This document shows positions 1 to 7,120 of a stretch of 8,572 nt of DNA, one piece after another. Under the pieces are notes generated by a model. That model made no database searches. It was given only the letters and a program-made list of their open reading frames with translations, and was not told where the DNA came from. Both the position numbers and the translations under genes were made by a program. This DNA comes from Thiocapsa sp. UBA6158 (GTDB taxonomy: Bacteria > Pseudomonadota > Gammaproteobacteria > Chromatiales > Chromatiaceae), in NCBI RefSeq assembly GCF_002423035.1, contig NZ_DIUM01000016.1:1-8572 (forward strand), read 5' to 3'. Within the stretch, counting starts at the first letter, position 1. The number at the start of each line of letters is the position of its first letter.

Positions 1-302
1 GTCCAGTCCAACATGGGCGCGACAGACAGGCGGCGGTCCAGCACAGGTACGGGGAAGGGAGACAAAGACGTGCCTTGCAACGGGGCGGTTGGATGAGCCG
101 GTGTAACCGAATGACGACGACTAGTCTATCCGCGTACGGCGTCGGCGGGTACCGGTTCGGGACGTTGGATCGGGGCGCCGAAGACATTCGCTGGTTGCGT
201 GGGTGCAAGGACAGGACTAATGCCTATCCTCGCGTTCAGTATGCTCGAGATGCCAAGCGGTTTTCGGGAAATTCCCGACCCGAGTTTGTGCCGAGCGGCA
301 TG
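1..302. other. Non-coding or unassigned stretch downstream of the symporter gene
   Basis: No convincing gene is seen here. The open frame that starts at 75 on the plus strand runs through into the antisense of the symporter gene, and its peptide has low-complexity, shadow-like composition. A minus-strand ATG at position 14 could open a gene leaving the window (it would begin MLDW), but only four codons are visible and no ribosome binding site stands out. The only clear structure is the hairpin region at 251-300, directly after the symporter stop codon. Confidence 0.5.
251..300 (-). other. Nested hairpin just after the symporter stop codon
   Basis: Read on the minus strand, the transcript leaving the symporter gene meets a nested dyad within three bases of the stop codon. 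The outer arms pair TGCC (251-254) with GGCA (297-300) and CGG (258-260) with CCG (291-293), around a three-by-three internal mismatch. Inside lies a perfect palindrome with arms TCGGGAA (264-270) and TTCCCGA (272-278) around one central base. No T-run follows on the minus strand, so this is not a classical intrinsic terminator. It could be a 3'-end stability structure. Confidence 0.3.
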
Positions 303-1493
303 TCAGCCTCGCCGCAGGTCACGGTCGACCAGGGCCGCGACGACCAAGTCGCCCCAGACGTTGATTGCCGTGATCGGATAGTCGAAGAAACGGTCGACGA
401 CGAGATAGAGTGCGAGATAGATCTGCGGCAGGCCGAGCAGGTCGAGCATGAAGGCCATCAGCGCGATGCCGCCTCCGGGGATGCCGGCGGTGCCGGCGGA
501 GGAGGCCATGGTGAGCAGGACGATGAAGAGTGCCTGCGCGGGACTGAGATCGACCCCGGCCAGCTGGGACATGAAGATCAGCAGGATCGACTGGTAGAGG
601 GCCGAGCCATCCATGTTGAGCGTGGCGCCCAGGGGTAAGCTGAAGGCCGTAACCCGTTCGCTCACACCTGTGGCTTCGAGCGCCTGCTTGGAGACTGGAT
701 AGGTCGCGGCGCTCGATGCCGTGGAGAGTGCAGTCAGCAGCGGCGCACGACAGGCGGCGACGAAACGCCAGGGTGAAGACCTCGTGCGCACACGAAACAG
801 GGTCGGCAAAAAGACCCCGGCATGCAGCACCGCGGCCAGGGTCACCGCCCATACGAATGCGTGCAGCTGGAAGACCTCGGCCCAATGCATCCCGGCGAGT
901 CCATCGTAGATCAAGGCCGCGATGCCGACCGGCGCAAGTGCCAGGACCCCGCGCAGGACCTGCATCAGCAGGGCGTCCGTCGCGCGTGCACCGGCGAGCA
1001 GGGTCTCGCGATAGTCGCCGGCGATCCGCCGCGAGGCAATCGCCAGCACAATGGCGACGAACACGATGTGCAGGATGTTCCCGTCTGCGAGCGAGGCGAA
1101 GAGATTGCTCGGGATGAGGTTCGCGACCAGGTGCTCGACACTGAAGCGCGCCGCGCCCGACTCGACCTGCTCGAGCTGGAGCAGCCCCGCGGGGAGATCA
1201 CGCGAGAACGCGAGTCCGATCAGCGTCCCCAGCCCGGCGGCGACCGCTGAGGTCGTCACGTAATAGAGCAGGGTGCGCCCGCCGATGCGTCGCAGCTCGC
1301 GCCCGCCCGAGAGCGAGGCATAGATTGAGACCAGGATCAGCGGCAGGATCAGGAGCTTGAGGACGGAGATGAAGATCTGCCCGATCCAGGCCACGTAAGG
1401 CGCACCGTCCGGGAACAGCAATGCGAGCGCGATGCCGAGCAGCAGACCGACGGGGGCCGAGTAGAGTCGGCGCAAGGGCTCAGTGATCGGCAT
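303..1493 (-). CDS. DAACS-family sodium-coupled amino acid/dicarboxylate symporter, substrate site altered
   Basis: A 396-residue inner-membrane transporter of the dicarboxylate/amino acid:cation symporter family (GltPh, GltP, DctA relatives), slightly shorter than usual but apparently complete. Family landmarks appear in order: the Ser-rich hairpin 1 STASSAATYP (257-266), the TM7 sodium-site motif NMDGS (293-297, usually NMDGT), the hairpin 2 gate SSAGTAGIPGGG (331-342), and TM8 DRFFDYPITAINVWGD (367-382). Aligned without gaps to GltPh TM8, D367, D371, T375, N378 and D382 match D390, D394, T398, N401 and D405. These include sodium ligands and the Asp that holds the substrate amino group. The position of R397, which binds the acidic side chain in aspartate/glutamate transporters, is I374. 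A neutral or otherwise non-acidic amino acid is therefore more likely than glutamate or aspartate; this is inference. The start is the ATG at 1493, with only a weak ribosome binding site. It is the second gene of a likely operon, 21 bp after the Mur ligase-like gene. Confidence 0.9.
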   Translation of the reverse strand: MPITEPLRRLYSAPVGLLLGIALALLFPDGAPYVAWIGQIFISVLKLLILPLILVSIYASLSGGRELRRIGGRTLLYYVTTSAVAAGLGTLIGLAFSRDLPAGLLQLEQVESGAARFSVEHLVANLIPSNLFASLADGNILHIVFVAIVLAIASRRIAGDYRETLLAGARATDALLMQVLRGVLALAPVGIAALIYDGLAGMHWAEVFQLHAFVWAVTLAAVLHAGVFLPTLFRVRTRSSPWRFVAACRAPLLTALSTASSAATYPVSKQALEATGVSERVTAFSLPLGATLNMDGSALYQSILLIFMSQLAGVDLSPAQALFIVLLTMASSAGTAGIPGGGIALMAFMLDLLGLPQIYLALYLVVDRFFDYPITAINVWGDLVVAALVDRDLRRG

Positions 1494-1514
1494 GTCGATG
1501 CTCGCCGACCTGCG

Positions 1515-2954
1515 TCAGGCCCAGCCGAGGCGGATCAGGTTACGCTCGATCTCGTCCTGATCGCTGTAGGGCGTCTTGCGGCCTTTGGCGTCGAGATAGC
1601 GCTCGTGGCCCTTGCCGGCGACGAGGGCGACCCAGGGCTCGTTCTCCGGTTGCTCGGCCAGGAAGTCGATCAGGTGTGCGATCGCGCGCGGGCGCTCGAC
1701 CACGACCTCGCGACCCGCCTCGGGCATGCCCGTCAGGATATCCGCGATGATCCGCTCCGGGTCCTCGAAGCGCGGATTGTCCGAGGTCACGATCGTGTGG
1801 TCCGAATGGCGCGCCACCGCCGCACCCATCAGCGGGCGCTTGAAACGATCGCGGTCTCCGCCGCAGCCGAAGAGGGTGGCGATCCGCGCACGAGGGAAGG
1901 CGTCGCGGATCGCGGTCAGGATGGTTTCGAGCGCATCCGGGGTGTGGGCGAAGTCGACCACCAGGGTGCGGTTGCCGACGACGCGGCACTCGAAGCGCCC
2001 GTCCACCGCGCTCAAGTGACGCCAGTCCTCGCGCGCGCCCGGTCCCAAGACCCCGTCGGCCAAGGCGACGGCGACGGCATAGTTCCGACGGTTGTGGGCG
2101 AGCGCGAGGAAGGGCTTGGCGGCGAGCGCCTCGGACCCTAGCGTCGCGGCAGGCAGGACTTCGACGGGAACCCGCGGCCGTCCATTCTCATGCAGACGTT
2201 CGGCGACATCCGGACTGGTCGTGTAAAGGCGGCCCCCGTCCACGACCATATCCAGGATGCGTGCCTTGGCCGCGAAATAGGCCGCCTCGCCGCCGTGATA
2301 GTCCAGATGGTCCTGCGTGAAGTTGGTCCAGGCGGCGTTCTGCAGCGGGATGCCGTGCGCACGGCCTTGATCCAGTGCGTGACTGCTGACCTCCATCGCG
2401 ACCACCGCATATCGATCGCGATGGGCGTGCAGCAGACGGCGCAGCTCGATCAGCGGCGGCGAGGTGAACCCGGTGTTGACCAGCGGCTCGCCCGCCAAGG
2501 AGAGGCCGAGCGTTCCGACCGAGAGGACGGGCCGGCCATGCGCCGAGAGGATCGCCTCCAGATACTTGACCGTGGTGGTCTTGCCGTTGGTGCCCGTGAC
2601 GCCCAGAAAGACCGTGCCGTCGGTGTCCAGCGGATAGACGATGTCGCAGAAGCGGCCGACGACTGCCGACCAAGCGCCCGGGTGCGTGACATAGATGCCC
2701 TTGCCCTGCAGGCGCTCGATGCCCTCGATCATGCGGTTGGTGACCAGCACGGAACAGGCGCTGTCGACAAGATAACGCTCGATGATTTCCTCGTCGGTAC
2801 GTCCGTCGTCGAAACGCTGGAAGAAGAGGATCGAGCCGGTATCGCAGGCGTTTGCGCGCCATTGGATGTTGTCCAGAGCGCACGGTTTAGCCGGTTCGCG
2901 CCGCCAGGCGAAATCGAGCGTGGACAATCGATCGGAAAGGGCGTGATTCGGCAT
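1515..2954 (-). CDS. Divergent MurE-like Mur ligase (UDP-N-acetylmuramyl-tripeptide synthetase family)
   Basis: A 479-residue ATP-dependent amide-bond ligase of the Mur family, closest by motif to MurE, which adds the third amino acid of the peptidoglycan stem peptide. The ATP loop is GVTGTNGKTTT (118-128). AMEVSSHALDQ (186-196), TNFTQDHLDYH (210-220) and the probably carbamylated K230 in YFAAKARIL follow as in MurE. The C-domain carries VVDFAHTPDAL (332-342), FGCGGDRDRFKRPLMG (362-377), DNPR (392-395, the diaminopimelate-type signature) and AGKGHE (446-451). Two regions depart from normal MurE. The N-domain (about 1-113) lacks the usual DSR UDP-contact triad, reading QWR at 31-33. The stretch between K230 and the N-x-x-N at 288-291 is about 25 residues shorter than in E. 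coli, losing the usual INADD segment and beta-rich stretch. The gene also sits outside any cell-wall gene cluster, beside a transporter. It may be a second MurE paralogue with a different acceptor; a normal housekeeping MurE is less likely but not excluded. The start at 2954 is the only ATG before the conserved part. Confidence 0.85.
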   Translation of the reverse strand: MPNHALSDRLSTLDFAWRREPAKPCALDNIQWRANACDTGSILFFQRFDDGRTDEEIIERYLVDSACSVLVTNRMIEGIERLQGKGIYVTHPGAWSAVVGRFCDIVYPLDTDGTVFLGVTGTNGKTTTVKYLEAILSAHGRPVLSVGTLGLSLAGEPLVNTGFTSPPLIELRRLLHAHRDRYAVVAMEVSSHALDQGRAHGIPLQNAAWTNFTQDHLDYHGGEAAYFAAKARILDMVVDGGRLYTTSPDVAERLHENGRPRVPVEVLPAATLGSEALAAKPFLALAHNRRNYAVAVALADGVLGPGAREDWRHLSAVDGRFECRVVGNRTLVVDFAHTPDALETILTAIRDAFPRARIATLFGCGGDRDRFKRPLMGAAVARHSDHTIVTSDNPRFEDPERIIADILTGMPEAGREVVVERPRAIAHLIDFLAEQPENEPWVALVAGKGHERYLDAKGRKTPYSDQDEIERNLIRLGWA

Positions 2955-2985
2955 GGCGTACGGGTCTGATGCAGAGAGGATCGGA

Positions 2986-2991
2986 ATGATA
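2986..2991 (-). promoter_or_regulatory. Possible -10 element for the Mur ligase-symporter unit
   Basis: On the minus strand TATCAT (five of six bases of TATAAT) lies 31 bp before the ATG at 2954. It is embedded in AAGTATCAT, a 9-mer that recurs on the opposite strand before purL. No convincing -35 hexamer is seen at the normal spacing, so an activator may be needed or the match may be chance. Confidence 0.3.
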
Positions 2992-3019
2992 CTTTACCCC
3001 CAACCCCTGTGGCCGCTCA

Positions 3020-3028
3020 TGTGGATAA
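3020..3028 (-). promoter_or_regulatory. Perfect DnaA box
   Basis: TGTGGATAA on the plus strand is the exact complement of TTATCCACA, the strongest class of DnaA-binding 9-mer in Proteobacteria. It sits in the middle of the divergent intergenic region, about 65 bp before the Mur ligase start and 175 bp before purL. No cluster of boxes, AT-rich unwinding element or dnaA/dnaN gene is near, so it is not an origin. A role in replication-linked regulation or DnaA titration is possible. Confidence 0.5.
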
Positions 3029-3040
3029 GCTGTTTGCGCG

Positions 3041-3063
3041 TGCCTTAACCCGCGGGTGAGGCA
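3041..3063. promoter_or_regulatory. GC-rich dyad in the divergent intergenic region
   Basis: A perfect 10-bp palindrome ACCCGCGGGT (3048-3057) is flanked by the inverted arms TGCCT (3041-3045) and AGGCA (3059-3063), offset by one base. It could be an operator for a dimeric regulator of one or both flanking genes. As RNA it could also fold into a bulged hairpin, if transcription of purL begins further upstream. It does not resemble the E. coli PurR box (ACGCAAACGTTTNC). Confidence 0.3.
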
Positions 3064-3163
3064 TGGCGGATTCGTAGCTGGTCAAGGAATGCCCGGCTGT
3101 GGTGATTCGGCGTCGATCGCCCGGTCGTGCCTGCTCCTCCGCGCCCCGGCCTCGGATCTCAAG

Positions 3164-3169
3164 TATCAT
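3164..3169 (+). promoter_or_regulatory. Possible -10 element for purL
   Basis: TATCAT (five of six matches to the sigma-70 -10 consensus) lies 35 bp before the purL ATG, inside AAGTATCAT (3161-3169). The same 9-mer faces the other way before the Mur ligase gene at nearly the same distance from its start. No good -35 hexamer is seen 16-18 bp upstream. Confidence 0.3.
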
Positions 3170-3204
3170 GTCGGATCAAGAGCCCGAACACAGAGTCATC
3201 TCCC

Positions 3205-6200
3205 ATGCTCGTCCTCCGCGGTGCCCCCGCCCTTTCCGAGTTCCGTCTTCAGAAGCTTGCCGGCAGGCTGCGCGAGCAGATCGGCGCGCCCATCCAGGTC
3301 TATGCGGAGTATGTCCACTTCGCCGATCTGGCGGGTGACTTGACCGAGGACCAGCGCGGGATCCTGGAGCGGCTCCTGCGCTACGGCCCCGCCTTGCCGA
3401 GCCATGCGCCGGTCGGGCGGCTCGTTCTGGTCGTGCCGCGGCCGGGCACCCTCTCGCCTTGGTCGTCCAAGGCGACCGACATCGCGCACAACTGCGGACT
3501 CGAGGGCATCCAACGACTGGAGCGCGGCACGGCCTACTACCTTTCGGGCGAGCTCGGCTCGCTCGACGCGGCGACTGTCGAGCAGGCCGCGGCAATCCTG
3601 CACGACCGCATGACCCAGGTCGCGCTCTTCGACCTAGCCGATGCGCAGCGGCTGTTCGCGCACGCCGAGCCGCATCCGGTGCGCCGGATTGCGCTCGGTG
3701 CGGATCCCGAGGCAGCGCTGGCGCAGGCGAACCGCGAGCTGGGCCTCGCGCTCTCATCCGACGAGATTGCCTATCTCGCCGGCAGCTTCGAGGCGCTCGA
3801 GCGTGATCCGACCGATGTCGAGCTGATGATGTTCGCGCAGGCCAACTCGGAACATTGTCGGCACAAGATCTTCAACGCCCGCTGGGACATCGACGGCGAG
3901 CCGCAGACGCACTCGCTCTTTCAAATGATCCGTCACACCACGGATGTCTCCCCCAAGGGCGTGCTTTCCGCCTACAAGGACAACGCCGCCGTCATCGAGG
4001 GCTGGGACGGGCGGCGCTTCCTCTCCGACCCCGTGACCGGGATCTACGGCGAGCATGAAGAGCCCATCGCGATCCTCATGAAGGTGGAGACCCACAACCA
4101 CCCGACCGCGATCGCGCCGGATCCGGGCGCGGCGACCGGCTCGGGCGGGGAGATCCGCGACGAAGGGGCGACCGGACGGGGCGCCAAGCCCAAGGCGGGT
4201 CTCTGCGGCTTCTCGGTCTCGGACCTGCGCATCCCCGGTTTCAGCCAGCCTTGGGAGCTGCCCGAGGCCGATTACCACGGCAAGCCGGTGCGTATCGTCT
4301 CCGCACTCGACATCATGCTTGAAGGGCCGATCGGCGCCGCCGCCTTCAACAACGAGTTCGGCAGGCCCAACCTGACGGGTTACTTCCGCACCTTCGAGCA
4401 GGCCATCCCCGGACCGAACGGCTCGACCGAGCTGCGCGGCTATCACAAGCCCATCATGCTCGCCGGCGGTCTCGGCAACATCCGCTCCGAGCATGTCGCC
4501 AAGGACAGCTTCCCGGTCGGCACACCGCTGATCGTACTCGGCGGTCCGGCGATGCTGATCGGGCTCGGCGGCGGGGCGGCCTCGAGCATGGCCTCGGGCG
4601 CCTCGGCCGAGGATCTGGATTTTGCCTCCGTGCAGCGCGCCAACCCGGAGATGCAGCGTCGCTGCCAAGAGGTCATCGACCGCTGCTGGGCGCTCGGCGA
4701 GGACAATCCCATCCTCTTCATCCACGACGTCGGCGCGGGCGGGCTGGCCAACGCCCTGCCCGAGCTGGTCCATGATGCCGGACGCGGCGGACGTTTCGAT
4801 CTGCGCGCCGTACCCAACGCCGATCCGGGCATGTCGCCGATGGAGATCTGGTGCAACGAGTCGCAGGAGCGCTATGTCCTGGCCGTCGCAGCCGAGCAGC
4901 TGGAGCAGTTCGAGGCGATCTGTGCGCGCGAGCGCTGTCCGTATGCCGTCGTCGGGACCGCGACCGCGGATCAGCATCTCGCGCTCGGCGATGCACATTT
5001 TGCCGACACCCCGATCGACATGCCCATGTCGCTGCTCTTCGGCAAGCCGCCCAAGATGGAGCGGGATGCCGTCTCCGGACAGCCGCCGCGCGCACCGCTG
5101 CACACCGCGGAGATCGATCTGCGCGAGGCGCTCGATCGCGTGCTGCGTCTGCCCACGGTCGCCGACAAGTCCTTCCTGATCACCATCGGCGATCGCAGCA
5201 TCACGGGTCAGGTCGCGCGCGATCAGATGGTCGGCCCCTGGCAGATCCCGGTCGCCGACTGCGCCGTGACCATCAGCGACTATCGCGGCGTCGCCGGCGA
5301 GGCGATGGCGATCGGCGAGCGCACGCCGCTCGCCCTGCTCGATGCGCCGGCCTCCGGACGCATGGCCGTCGGCGAGGCGATCACCAACCTCGCCGCCGCG
5401 CGCATCGCCTCGATCGGCGACATCAAGCTCTCGGCCAACTGGATGGCCGCCGCCGGCGATCCGCGCGAGGATGCCCGGCTCTATGCCACAGTCCGCGCCG
5501 TCGGGCTGGAGCTTTGCCCGGCGCTCGGGATTGCCATCCCGGTCGGCAAGGACTCGATGAGCATGAAGACGGTCTGGGATGGAGTGGCGGGTGTGCGTCA
5601 CACGATGTCCGCACCCCTGTCGCTGATCGTCTCCGCCTTTGCCCCGGTGCTCGACGTGCGCGCGACCCTGACTCCCCAACTACGGACCGATCAGGGCGAC
5701 ACCGACCTCATCCTCATCGATCTGGGGCAGGGCCGGAACCGTCTCGGAGGGTCGGCTCTCGCGCAGGTCTACGGTCAGCTCGGCGATGTCGGGCCGGACC
5801 TGGAGACCCCGGACCTGCTCAAGCGCTTCTTCGCCGCCATCCAGGAGCTTCAGAACGAGGAGCTGATCCTCGCCTACCACGACCGCTCCGACGGCGGACT
5901 CATCACCACGCTTTGCGAAATGGCCTTTGCCGGGCGCTGCGGGATCGACGTGGATCTGTCCGCGGTCGGGCCCGATGACCTCTCGGTCCTGTTCAGCGAG
6001 GAGTTGGGCGCCGTGATCCAGGTGCGTCACACCGAGACGGACGACGTGCTGCAGATCCTCGAGTATCACGGCCTGGCCGAGTACAGCCCGGTGATCGGCA
6101 TGCTCGACGACAGCGACCGGATCCGCGTTTGTCGCCGCTGCCGACCGCTCTTGGAGGCGCGCCGGGCCGAGCTCCAGCAGGTCTGGTCGGAGACCAGCTT

Positions 6201-7110
6201 CCGGATGCAGTCTCTGCGCGACAACCCCGAGTGCGCGGCCGAAGCCTATGCGCGCATCTCCGAGCCGGATCCTGGTCTCCACGCCGAGCTGACCTTCGAT
6301 CCGGACGACGACCTGACTGCGCCCTATGTCGAGCGCGGCGCGCGCCCGCCGATCGCCATCCTGCGCGAGCAGGGCGTGAACGGACAGGTCGAGATGGCAG
6401 CGGCATTCCATGCGGCGGGCTTCGAGTGCGTGGACGTGCATCTGTCCGACATCATGGCCGGGCGCGTCGATCTCGCGCGCTTCCGCGGCCTTGCCGCCTG
6501 CGGCGGTTTCTCCTACGGCGACGTGCTGGGCGCAGGGGAGGGCTGGGCCAAGTCGATCCTCTTCAACCCGCGAGCGCGCGATCAATTCCAAGCCTTCTTC
6601 GCGCGGCACGACACCTTCACGCTCGGCATCTGCAACGGCTGCCAGATGCTCTCCAACCTGCGCGATCTGATCCCGGGCGCGGATCACTGGCCCCATTTCG
6701 TGCGCAACCGCTCCGAGCAGTTCGAGGCCCGCACACTGATGCTCGAGGTCAGTGAGACGCGGTCTGTTCTGCTCGCCGGGATGGCCGGCTCGCGCATGCC
6801 GATCGCGGTGGCCCATGGCGAAGGCCGAGCCGAATTCCGCGATGCCGAGCACCTCGCCGCGGCGCGCGCCTGCGTGGCAACGCGTTACATCGAGAACGAC
6901 GGCCGGGTCGCCGAACGCTATCCCGCCAACCCCAACGGCTCGCCCGAGGGCATCGCCGGTCTGACGACACTCGACGGGCGCGTCACCATCATGATGCCCC
7001 ATCCCGAGCGCGTCTTCCGGTCCCTTCAGAATTCCTGGCGTCCGGATCAGTGGGGTACGGACGGACCCTGGATGCGTCTGTTCCGCAATGCGCGCGTTTG
7101 GGTGAACTAA
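3205..7110 (+). CDS. purL: Phosphoribosylformylglycinamidine synthase, long single-chain form
   Basis: This enzyme makes FGAM from FGAR, glutamine and ATP, the fourth step of de novo purine synthesis in the cytoplasm. The 1301-residue product matches the E. coli long-form PurL (1295 residues) along its whole length. Domains in order are the N-terminal PurS-like part (LRGAPALSEFRLQKL, then AEYVHFADL), a linker carrying TDIAHNCGLEGIQRLERG, the two fused FGAM-synthetase halves (MFAQANSEHCRHKIFNARW, ILMKVETHNHPTAI, GSGGEIRDEGATGRG, GGAASSMASG, IGDRSITGQVARDQMVGPW) and a C-terminal class I glutamine amidotransferase. The amidotransferase triad is visible as C1143 (GICNGCQML), H1266 and E1268 (MMPHPERVF), matching E. 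coli C1135, H1260 and E1262. The frame stays open upstream to a GTG at 3127, but homology begins exactly at the ATG at 3205, and the upstream codons read as low-complexity. The ribosome binding site is weak. No lesion is seen, and codon use is uniformly GC-rich. Confidence 0.98.
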   Translation: MLVLRGAPALSEFRLQKLAGRLREQIGAPIQVYAEYVHFADLAGDLTEDQRGILERLLRYGPALPSHAPVGRLVLVVPRPGTLSPWSSKATDIAHNCGLEGIQRLERGTAYYLSGELGSLDAATVEQAAAILHDRMTQVALFDLADAQRLFAHAEPHPVRRIALGADPEAALAQANRELGLALSSDEIAYLAGSFEALERDPTDVELMMFAQANSEHCRHKIFNARWDIDGEPQTHSLFQMIRHTTDVSPKGVLSAYKDNAAVIEGWDGRRFLSDPVTGIYGEHEEPIAILMKVETHNHPTAIAPDPGAATGSGGEIRDEGATGRGAKPKAGLCGFSVSDLRIPGFSQPWELPEADYHGKPVRIVSALDIMLEGPIGAAAFNNEFGRPNLTGYFRTFEQAIPGPNGSTELRGYHKPIMLAGGLGNIRSEHVAKDSFPVGTPLIVLGGPAMLIGLGGGAASSMASGASAEDLDFASVQRANPEMQRRCQEVIDRCWALGEDNPILFIHDVGAGGLANALPELVHDAGRGGRFDLRAVPNADPGMSPMEIWCNESQERYVLAVAAEQLEQFEAICARERCPYAVVGTATADQHLALGDAHFADTPIDMPMSLLFGKPPKMERDAVSGQPPRAPLHTAEIDLREALDRVLRLPTVADKSFLITIGDRSITGQVARDQMVGPWQIPVADCAVTISDYRGVAGEAMAIGERTPLALLDAPASGRMAVGEAITNLAAARIASIGDIKLSANWMAAAGDPREDARLYATVRAVGLELCPALGIAIPVGKDSMSMKTVWDGVAGVRHTMSAPLSLIVSAFAPVLDVRATLTPQLRTDQGDTDLILIDLGQGRNRLGGSALAQVYGQLGDVGPDLETPDLLKRFFAAIQELQNEELILAYHDRSDGGLITTLCEMAFAGRCGIDVDLSAVGPDDLSVLFSEELGAVIQVRHTETDDVLQILEYHGLAEYSPVIGMLDDSDRIRVCRRCRPLLEARRAELQQVWSETSFRMQSLRDNPECAAEAYARISEPDPGLHAELTFDPDDDLTAPYVERGARPPIAILREQGVNGQVEMAAAFHAAGFECVDVHLSDIMAGRVDLARFRGLAACGGFSYGDVLGAGEGWAKSILFNPRARDQFQAFFARHDTFTLGICNGCQMLSNLRDLIPGADHWPHFVRNRSEQFEARTLMLEVSETRSVLLAGMAGSRMPIAVAHGEGRAEFRDAEHLAAARACVATRYIENDGRVAERYPANPNGSPEGIAGLTTLDGRVTIMMPHPERVFRSLQNSWRPDQWGTDGPWMRLFRNARVWVN

Positions 7111-7120
7111 ACCGCATCCT

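Noticed and set aside
1..14. Minus-strand ATG that could begin a gene leaving the window
   Set aside because: Only four codons are visible and there is no ribosome binding site, so it cannot be supported.
75..638. Plus-strand open frame of 187 codons at the left edge
   Set aside because: Its second half is antisense to the symporter and gives a low-complexity acidic peptide. No ribosome binding site or family resemblance.
3020..3063. DnaA box plus dyad as a replication origin
   Set aside because: Only one strong box, no AT-rich unwinding region, and no dnaA, dnaN, gidA or parAB genes nearby.
3127..3204. Upstream GTG start that would lengthen PurL by 26 residues
   Set aside because: The extra residues are Pro/Ser-rich and not homologous to any PurL. 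The known N-terminus aligns from the ATG at 3205.
3754..5679. Long minus-strand open frame (641 codons) opposite purL
   Set aside because: It is fully antisense to a gene with end-to-end homology. Its peptide is rich in Arg, Asp, Gly and His with no domain, as expected from GC-rich codon bias. The same holds for the 499-codon minus-strand frame at 5680-7179.
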